From NCBI GenBank assembly GCA_003503535.1, contig DOCI01000183.1, positions 1-11,177 on the forward strand: DNA of 11,177 nucleotides. The letters run 5' to 3'. This document shows positions 6,385 to 11,177 of this stretch, piece after piece. Every line of letters begins with the position of its first letter. Position 1 is the first letter of the stretch. Both the position numbers and the translations under genes were made by a program. The notes beneath the pieces were generated by a model. It was not told the origin of the DNA, searched no databases, and saw nothing but the letters and a program-made list of their open reading frames with translations. Origin of the DNA: Planctomycetaceae bacterium. GTDB taxonomy: Bacteria; Planctomycetota; Planctomycetia; Planctomycetales; Planctomycetaceae.

Positions 6385-6777
6385 ATGTCCAAATTATTCC
6401 TCATGAGTCTGTGTGTTGTTTGTGCTGGTATGTTTTCTATGGTCTCGGGGCAACCGAAAACAGAAGCAGAGCGCATCTATCGTCATATCGTTCTTTTCAA
6501 ATTCAATGACGATGCGACCACGGAACAGATCGATGAAATTGTGACAGCTTTCGGGCAACTTAAAAATGAAGTCGACACCATCATCAGCTACGAACACGGG
6601 ACGGATGTCAGCCCGGAAAAACTGGCGAAAGGATTCACCCATTGTTTTCTGGTCACCTTCAAAAGCAAAGCCGACCTCGAAGCTTACTTACCACATCCTT
6701 CACACATTGCATTCACCGAAAAACTCAAGCCGATTCTTTCAGATGTTCTTGTAGTCGATTACTGGACAGAGAATTGA
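6385..6777 (+). CDS. Secreted Dabb-family (stress-responsive alpha/beta barrel) protein
   Basis: A 130-residue protein with a ribosome site (GAAGAGGCG) ahead of the ATG at 6385. Residues 1-22 form a signal peptide ending near MVSG-QP. Residues about 31-127 match the Dabb ferredoxin-like fold. The first strand is YRHIVLFKFNDDA, then a helix (EQIDEIVTAFGQL), a strand (ISYEHGTDVSPE), the FTHCFLVTFKSKADLEAYL strand-helix, the HPSHIAF loop with the conserved histidine, and the final VLVVDYW strand. These proteins usually form dimeric barrels. Some are enzymes of plant or bacterial aromatic metabolism, but most bacterial members have no known substrate. Secreted copies are frequent in planctomycetes. 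It appears to be transcribed alone, converging on the flagellar genes. Confidence 0.85.
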   Translation: MSKLFLMSLCVVCAGMFSMVSGQPKTEAERIYRHIVLFKFNDDATTEQIDEIVTAFGQLKNEVDTIISYEHGTDVSPEKLAKGFTHCFLVTFKSKADLEAYLPHPSHIAFTEKLKPILSDVLVVDYWTEN

Positions 6778-6798
6778 GTATTTAAGAATGAAATACAG

Positions 6799-6835
6799 GA
6801 CCGCATCTTAATGTGGTCGGAGTCATCAACGACTC
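6799..6835. terminator. Possible bidirectional terminator between the Dabb gene and fliS
   Basis: Two adjacent hairpins lie in the 71-base convergent gap: GACC/GGTC (6799-6818, with extra CA/TG pairing inside) and GAGTC/GACTC (6820-6835, six-base loop). GTTTTT follows only about 10 bases after the second on the plus strand, so it is a weak match. Position between convergent genes is the main support. Confidence 0.35.
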
Positions 6836-6848
6836 GTAATCATTGTTT

Positions 6849-7259
6849 TTAACTTTCCCAGTCGGTTGGGGCATCGTTCTTTTGCATGAATTGGGCGGGA
6901 AGTTGTTCGATGAGTTCCACCCAGGCGGCTCGATGTTTTTCCAACACTTGAATCGCCTTGTCGATGTGCTCGGGCTCATGATCGATATCGGCCAGCGCCA
7001 GTTCGCGATAAATATAGGCAAATAACTGCTTGAGCGAGCCGACCATTTCTGGAGCCACTTCCGGGTTGAGGCCGGAAATCATCTCGGAGAGAAATTCACG
7101 GGAACGGTTCAGGCACTCATGCGAGAGTTCAAAATCTTTCTCCTGTAAGGCCAGCTTGCCTTGCCGCGCAAATCGAATCGATCCGTCGACAACCATCAGG
7201 TGCAGTTGAGGACCGGGAGCGGTCATGACTTGTGTTTCCAGGTATTCATTCTCGTACAT
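6849..7259 (-). CDS. fliS: Flagellar export chaperone FliS
   Basis: A 136-residue protein, the normal size for FliS. FliS is a four-helix bundle that binds the disordered carboxy end of flagellin in the cytoplasm, prevents early polymerisation and delivers it to the export gate. The family pattern is clear: an amino segment YLETQVMTAPGPQLHLMVVDGSIRFAR (residues 6-32) corresponds to the usual Y....V.TASP..LI.MLYDGAIRF, followed by the helix ending EFLSEMISGLNPEV and the LFAYIYRELALADI segment. Substitutions at the LYDG position (VVDG) and TAPGP for TASPE are mild. The start at 7259 has GCGGGAAC just upstream. It follows fliD by 51 bases on the same strand, the usual fliD-fliS order, so co-transcription is expected. 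A charged tail follows the last helix. Confidence 0.9.
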   Translation of the reverse strand: MYENEYLETQVMTAPGPQLHLMVVDGSIRFARQGKLALQEKDFELSHECLNRSREFLSEMISGLNPEVAPEMVGSLKQLFAYIYRELALADIDHEPEHIDKAIQVLEKHRAAWVELIEQLPAQFMQKNDAPTDWES

Positions 7260-7310
7260 AGTTCCCGCTTTCCCGTTGAGCTAATTAGTAAATCTTAAGA
7301 TTGAAAAGTG

Positions 7311-10049
7311 TTATCGCGAGGGCACACTGATGGATTTAATTCCAGCCAGTGCCGTCTGCTGTGTTTCCAGGCTCCCCAGAATGCTTTCGGTTTGAATGAA
7401 CTCGTTGAGTAGTCGAGCCTTCTTGCTTTCCAGCAGAATTTTCAATTCCTCAATCCGCTCATTCGTGGTGTCGATCGAGGAGGTCAGCGAATTTTTCTCA
7501 TTAGTGAACGTTCCATCGACAATGTCGGTCAATGAGTTCAGTGTGCTGTTAATTTTATCACCAAAGCCTGTATCTTTTTGCGTAAAGAATTCTTTGACGC
7601 CATTAAAATCATTCCGCAGATGTTCCTGCAGCCGATCTTCATTCAATTCCAGAATTCCGCCGGCTCCAACGCGAACGCCCAACGCACTTAATGATTGAAT
7701 CGTTTCATTACCAATCCCAAATCGTTTTCCGAGTGCATTACTCATTCGATTTGTGACTCGCAGTACGAATGTATCCCCTTGCAGAATTCCCCGCTGATTC
7801 GATTCCGTGTCGAATTTCGTCAACTCGCTCCCAATATCAATAAACTGATTGTAAGTCGAAACGAAGTTCTTCAGGTTATTGACAATACTTTCTGTGTTGG
7901 CCTCGATTTTGACTGTCGCAGCAGTTGACCCTACATTAGTAATATCCAGATCGATTCCCTGGACGACGTCATCGAATCGATTCGTTTTTGAAGAAATCAA
8001 AAACGCCGAAGCAGGATCTGCACCGACACGCAGGATCGCATTATTACCTTTGGCGATCGTTGCAAAGTTGAGATCGAGATCTCCATCATCGAAAACAAGA
8101 CGACTCTTCTTACCGGTTTGTGTCGCCGTCACACTGAGGCGTTTCGAATTAAAACTCGATCCATCGTCAAACACACTTGCTTTGACGGCTGAGCCTGCGG
8201 CATTCATTTTGGAGACAACATCGGACAACGTATCGTCATCATCTATATCGACGATGGTTGCTTTTCGACTCGAAATCCGCTGAGCACCATCGCCACCTGT
8301 ATAGGGATCTCGTAACAGTCGCAGATCGGCTGCGGTTGTTGTTTGTCCAAACTCTTCGACAGCCAGCGTCCCCGCGCCACCGGCTTCATCAATCAGCACA
8401 AAACCATCGCCGGTTTCATTCAGTTCTGCTCTTACGGAAACCGACGAATTTGCATTGATACGGGTAATCACATCTCCAATATTCTTAACCGCTGAGGTAA
8501 TGTTGATAACGCCAACATTGCCATCGGAATCGGTGATTTGAAACAGACCAACCTCGACCGCGCCGCCATCTGGTGCATAATCAGAAAGCAAGGTCGCTTT
8601 ATTGACAAACTGCTGATGCAGAGACTCGGAATCAATTTCAGTCACAGCGTCATCAACTTCGAGCCCCAGGTCGGCGATGGCCGTTCCTGTATTAACATCG
8701 GCAATAATCAGGTTGCTGTCGGTTGCTCCGGAAGTATCTTTAATGATCAGGCCATTACCGAGATCATTGATGGATGCACTGACGAGCAACTTGTCACCTG
8801 TGCCATCTTCGGTGGCTGCGTTAATGGCTTCGATAATATCCGTCAGCGTTTCCGCAGAAGACAAATCGATTGTTGCCGTTTGCCCCGATCGATCCGTAAT
8901 CGAAATCTCACCCAGCGTTTCGATTCCCTGTCCACCACGTAAATTCCTCAGCAGGACAGAATTCAAGCCTCCAGATAGCCGATTTCCCGTCAATGTATTT
9001 CCAGATGAAGTCGCATTGAGTCCCAGATGTTTGACGACTGAGGAATTGTTGATGTCTTCGACGCTGAGTGTCTCTGCACCCGACGTGTTGTCTGTCAATA
9101 CGATACGTCCACCGACAATCTCTGCGGAGACCCGACCGGCGTTGTCATCATGATCGTTAATATTAGTGAGGACATCTTTGAGCGACTTCACGTCATCGAG
9201 ATTGACTTCCAGATTCGTTCCATCAGCCAGATTGATTTTGATATCCGCAGCTCCGGACAGGAGGGTAATGCCGTTGCCATCATTGATCTGCTTGAGCGAG
9301 AAGTTCTCAGTCACTTCGAAAACTTCATCTCCGTCTAGGGTGGCACTGGAAACGGATTTATCAATTCCCAGATTCGCAGCTGTCGACCCACCATTCAAAT
9401 CGACTACGGCTAGATTGGTACTTGTGCTCCCCGAAGTATCTTCCAGGATAAAGCGACCATCGACAACCCGAGCCGAGACGGAGATGTCGACATTGGAATT
9501 GATTTCATTCAAAACATCATCGACATTGAGAGCTTCGGTCAGACTGATGACAGCCGAGGATCCCGAGCGATCTGTAATTCGAATCTTGCCACGACGGATT
9601 CCAGATCCATCATTCAACGATTCGAGCAGAGTCGGTTCGTCGAGAAAGCCACCCTGCGAAATGATGAGTGTGCCTTCGCCAACTTTCTGCTCAGTTGCAT
9701 CGGCAAAACCACGTGAAAGCGACTGATGAGCGGAGGCCTGTTGAACCGATTGGAAAACGTAACTGCCATTGATCGCAGTTTTTCCAACTGAAACTTTGAA
9801 CTGATCCGAACCGGCATTCGTCACTTTCTGTTGCTCGAAAGTGATTTTATTTTTCAGAGAAGAGACTGAAGTCGAGAGCGTGAGCACATTGGCTTCAAGA
9901 ACACCAATCGCCGTTTTCTGGGCATCAAATTCCTGGGCACGAGCATCCAGGCGGTCAATGGCACGCTGCTGATTCGTCGCCAGTGCTTCCACAAGACCGG
10001 CAATATCCAGTCCGCTGATCAATCCGGTTGTTAATGACAGATTAGACAT
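7311..10049 (-). CDS. fliD: Flagellar filament cap protein FliD (HAP2), expanded form
   Basis: A 912-residue protein, about twice the 450-500 of typical FliD. FliD oligomers cap the filament tip and fold incoming flagellin. Residues 1-100 match FliD_N, with ISGLDIAGLVEALATNQQRAI near 11-31. Residues about 141-580 hold at least four Flagellin_IN-type repeats. Residues 588-660 resemble a degenerate fifth unit. The conserved carboxy domain runs from about 661 to 905: LRVGADPASAFLISSKTN, FDDVVQGIDLDI, then STYNQFIDIGSEL, the ILQGDTFVLRVTNRM segment, LSALGVRVGAGGILELNEDRL, and a terminal coiled coil (about 852-905). The ATG at 10049 has AGG 9-11 bases upstream. The stop is followed after 51 bases by fliS. 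No frameshift is seen, so the length is genuine expansion of the exposed variable region. Confidence 0.93.
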   Translation of the reverse strand: MSNLSLTTGLISGLDIAGLVEALATNQQRAIDRLDARAQEFDAQKTAIGVLEANVLTLSTSVSSLKNKITFEQQKVTNAGSDQFKVSVGKTAINGSYVFQSVQQASAHQSLSRGFADATEQKVGEGTLIISQGGFLDEPTLLESLNDGSGIRRGKIRITDRSGSSAVISLTEALNVDDVLNEINSNVDISVSARVVDGRFILEDTSGSTSTNLAVVDLNGGSTAANLGIDKSVSSATLDGDEVFEVTENFSLKQINDGNGITLLSGAADIKINLADGTNLEVNLDDVKSLKDVLTNINDHDDNAGRVSAEIVGGRIVLTDNTSGAETLSVEDINNSSVVKHLGLNATSSGNTLTGNRLSGGLNSVLLRNLRGGQGIETLGEISITDRSGQTATIDLSSAETLTDIIEAINAATEDGTGDKLLVSASINDLGNGLIIKDTSGATDSNLIIADVNTGTAIADLGLEVDDAVTEIDSESLHQQFVNKATLLSDYAPDGGAVEVGLFQITDSDGNVGVINITSAVKNIGDVITRINANSSVSVRAELNETGDGFVLIDEAGGAGTLAVEEFGQTTTAADLRLLRDPYTGGDGAQRISSRKATIVDIDDDDTLSDVVSKMNAAGSAVKASVFDDGSSFNSKRLSVTATQTGKKSRLVFDDGDLDLNFATIAKGNNAILRVGADPASAFLISSKTNRFDDVVQGIDLDITNVGSTAATVKIEANTESIVNNLKNFVSTYNQFIDIGSELTKFDTESNQRGILQGDTFVLRVTNRMSNALGKRFGIGNETIQSLSALGVRVGAGGILELNEDRLQEHLRNDFNGVKEFFTQKDTGFGDKINSTLNSLTDIVDGTFTNEKNSLTSSIDTTNERIEELKILLESKKARLLNEFIQTESILGSLETQQTALAGIKSISVPSR
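8310..9629 (-). repeat. Four Flagellin_IN-type repeats inside fliD
   Basis: Protein-level repeats of roughly 90-105 residues lie at about 141-230, 251-345, 363-465 and 485-580 of FliD. Each has the same order: an L..LNDG.GI-type start, an I.ITDRSG-type strand, an S(L/I)-x-DV(L/I)..IN helix, an SV.A.... G.(I/L).L.D.(S/T)G turn, and a T(L/N)L.V.D.......LGL close. Repeats 1 and 3 share the phrase ITDRSG, and repeats 1, 2 and 3 share DTSG or DNTSG. DNA identity between copies is low, so the duplications are old. Confidence 0.8.
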
Positions 10050-10122
10050 TGAAAGAACCTGAAGTGCCCAAAGGAACCAACAAACTCAGTGACACGAGAA
10101 TTGTGAGACATCGAGTCATCAT
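10042..10122 (-). CDS. Possible 26-residue leader-like ORF overlapping the fliD start
   Basis: On the minus strand, two adjacent ATG codons at 10122 open a frame of 26 residues (MMTRCLTILVSLSLLVPLGT and six more) that stops at TAA within the third codon of fliD, in a different frame. It looks like a signal peptide: a basic residue, then a hydrophobic core. Its ribosome site is weak (AAAGCGCC). It could be an upstream ORF that couples translation to fliD, the remnant of a secreted protein, or chance. Nothing proves it is translated. Confidence 0.25.
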   Translation of the reverse strand: MMTRCLTILVSLSLLVPLGTSGSFNV

Positions 10123-10272
10123 GGCGCTTTACTATTTATCGACAGCTCAGGGCACAGAATCAGCGAAGACTTTGTGGCTTAAATCATTTGCGGAAAATAT
10201 ACCGCTTTTACCACCGACTTGGGGTTTTGTAGCGGTTGAAACGAATACGGATTCTGTTGCGCTTCATTTCCG
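10050..10272 (-). promoter_or_regulatory. Upstream region of fliD
   Basis: A 223-base gap between the methyltransferase stop and fliD, longer than other gaps in this cluster, so fliD probably has its own promoter here. GTCGATAA (10143-10136 on the minus strand) differs by one base from the sigma-28 -10 element GCCGATAA, but no TAAA element stands at the expected distance upstream. A weak inverted repeat ACCGCT/AGCGGT (10201-10236) followed on the minus strand by ATATTTT could terminate the methyltransferase transcript. The promoter class is unresolved. Confidence 0.35.
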
Positions 10273-10932
10273 TCAGGCAACATTTTTCTTCGCTGCAGCC
10301 AACATCCGCTTTCGTATGAACAACTGGTTATTGCTCAAGTGCAGCACATGCAGATTGGAAACTTCCTTTTCCAGAAATCGATCGATTGGAGGCGAGGCCA
10401 GTTTCTCTCGTCCTGGGAAGTAGTCATCAAATCCCAGTAATCCTCCTGGAGCCAGACGTGGCCAGGCCCATTCGAGAGCTTGATGTGTCGGATCGTGATG
10501 ATCCAGATCGATGTAGATGAACGCAAACTGATTCACCGGACAAGCTTCCAGGCACTCGGGCACAAAACCTTCCCAGAGTTCAAAGCAGTCATCGAGAATC
10601 TCGCCGGGGAGAACTCCTACATTCTGTTGAGCCGCCTGTGCCAGATCGCGATGCTTTTTGATCGACTCCAGTATGATCTTTCGAAAGTTTTCGACTCCAC
10701 CAGAGCTGAGCTCTCCCTTTTTGTACAATCCATGATCGTGTTCAGTCGGTTCGGCCATACCGACAAAACTGTCAAACGCATGCACTTTCCGTTTGAGCAC
10801 CTGAGCGACTGCAACCAGTCGTTTGAACAACGCACCACGAAATACACCAACTTCGGCGAAATCTCCAGGCACATTGATCAATTCATTCATCATGTCGCCC
10901 AGTACATCATCCGGCAAAAAACCTGTTCCCAT
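10273..10932 (-). CDS. TylF/MycF-like SAM-dependent O-methyltransferase
   Basis: A 219-residue protein, close to family length (about 220-250). Members transfer methyl from S-adenosylmethionine to sugar hydroxyls in a metal-dependent way. The SAM-binding motif I is [11 protein letters not shown] (23-33), then HAFDSFVGM (51-59) as motif II. The metal and catalytic region is [20 protein letters not shown] (138-157) followed by [13 protein letters not shown] (162-174), giving the acidic ligands of the IDLD and FDDY motifs. All key acids are present, so activity is likely. The start at 10932 follows AAAGAGGAC, a strong ribosome site. It lies upstream of fliD on the same strand. A role in methylating a flagellin or filament-cap glycan is plausible from context. 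Natural-product or surface-polysaccharide sugars are alternatives. Confidence 0.85.
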   Translation of the reverse strand: MGTGFLPDDVLGDMMNELINVPGDFAEVGVFRGALFKRLVAVAQVLKRKVHAFDSFVGMAEPTEHDHGLYKKGELSSGGVENFRKIILESIKKHRDLAQAAQQNVGVLPGEILDDCFELWEGFVPECLEACPVNQFAFIYIDLDHHDPTHQALEWAWPRLAPGGLLGFDDYFPGREKLASPPIDRFLEKEVSNLHVLHLSNNQLFIRKRMLAAAKKNVA

Positions 10933-10965
10933 GATTTGTCCTCTTTATGATTTCTGTGATTATTT

Positions 10966-10991
10966 AAACTGAGTTTGTTTCCAAACAGTTT
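10966..10991 (-). promoter_or_regulatory. Hairpin in the leader of the methyltransferase gene
   Basis: AAACTG (10966-10971) pairs with CAGTTT (10986-10991), and inside it TTTG pairs with CAAA around a TTTC loop, with a two-base bulge. It lies in the 74-base gap between the incoming gene and the methyltransferase, 34 bases ahead of the ATG. It has no U-tract on the minus strand, so it is more likely an RNA-processing or attenuating stem than a terminator, or chance. Confidence 0.25.
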
Positions 10992-11006
10992 GATCTGTGA
11001 AGAAAA

Positions 11007-11177
11007 TTACTTCCCGGGCATTCGCTGGAATTTTAGAAAACTGATATTCGTATCTGGATAATGCTCGTATGGTTTTTCGATGCAGGAGCTGAGGTAATAG
11101 TCCTGCTGCATCATTAACTGAACGTAGTCCTGCAGATCACGATTGAAGACTGGCGGATTCCCGCCGCGACGCCAAGC
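11007..11177 (-). CDS. Carboxy-terminal 56 residues of an unidentified protein (partial)
   Basis: The minus-strand frame entering from the right edge stays open for 56 codons and stops at TAA (11009-11007). The visible part is aromatic and polar: [20 protein letters not shown] (10-29), then [20 protein letters not shown] (32-51), ending in a short basic tail. The composition looks like the end of a real soluble enzyme, not a chance frame, and it precedes the methyltransferase by 74 bases on the same strand. I do not recognise the family; a sugar-modifying or methyltransferase-type gene would suit the neighbourhood, but that is only context. Confidence 0.55.
   Translation of the reverse strand, partial: AWRRGGNPPVFNRDLQDYVQLMMQQDYYLSSCIEKPYEHYPDTNISFLKFQRMPGK

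Noticed and set aside
6385..6450. Lipoprotein signal in the Dabb protein, because of cysteines in the hydrophobic segment
   Set aside because: Neither MSLC nor CVVC matches the lipobox pattern well, and an ordinary signal peptidase site is available after VSG.
9166..9726. A 186-codon plus-strand open frame antisense to fliD
   Set aside because: Low-information, Ser/Arg/Pro-rich translation opposite a well-supported fliD, with no ribosome site or recognisable domain. Similar antisense frames at 8677-9153 and 7879-8283 are rejected for the same reason.
10136..10165. Sigma-28 promoter for fliD based on GTCGATAA
   Set aside because: The -10 element fits with one mismatch, but there is no TAAA element at the required 11-base spacing; the nearest similar sequence, CAAAGTCT, is 23 bases away.
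10049..10423. A 124-codon plus-strand frame covering the fliD upstream region
   Set aside because: It begins with a TTG opposite the fliD start, runs antisense into the methyltransferase, and shows no domain or ribosome site.
10480..10950. A 156-codon plus-strand frame opposite the methyltransferase
   Set aside because: The minus-strand frame has all TylF-type motifs and a strong ribosome site; the plus frame has neither.

Overview
The window most likely comes from a planctomycete. The strongest sign is the gene at 1022-1966, which carries a TIGR03000 domain, a family known essentially only from Planctomycetes, on a Gly/Ser-rich stalk. A DUF1570 metallopeptidase, an HTTM membrane-protein partner pair, a sulfatase-fold gene and secreted Dabb and DUF3592 proteins all fit the same phylum. 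Base composition looks moderate (near 50% GC by eye). No tRNA, rRNA, CRISPR array, transposase, phage gene or recombination site was seen.

Layout. Positions 1-762 (minus strand): a 209-residue membrane-anchored protein followed by the overlapping start of an HTTM-type membrane protein that runs off the left edge. Positions 917-1966 (minus): a secreted TIGR03000 protein with a clear hairpin-plus-U-tract terminator. Positions 2335-3582 (minus): a four-helix membrane protein with a DUF3592-like segment and a C-terminal beta domain. It is divergent from the plus-strand pair at 3815-6154, a secreted HExxH peptidase (DUF1570) tightly coupled to a short sulfatase-fold protein that has lost its catalytic residues. 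A good terminator closes that pair at 6228-6260. Positions 6385-6777 (plus): a secreted Dabb protein. It converges on a minus-strand cluster that reads, in transcription order, an unidentified gene entering from the right edge, a TylF-like O-methyltransferase, fliD (filament cap) and fliS (flagellin chaperone).

How the genes work together. FliD caps the growing flagellar filament and FliS escorts flagellin to the export gate. The methyltransferase just upstream suggests that flagellin, the cap or their glycans are methylated, but this is inference from position. The FliD is about twice the usual length because of at least four Flagellin_IN-type repeats. The peptidase/pseudo-sulfatase pair looks like one transcription unit of unknown substrate and is the least explained module here. 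The rest is cell-envelope material typical of planctomycetes, and no single new defence or mobile system is evident.
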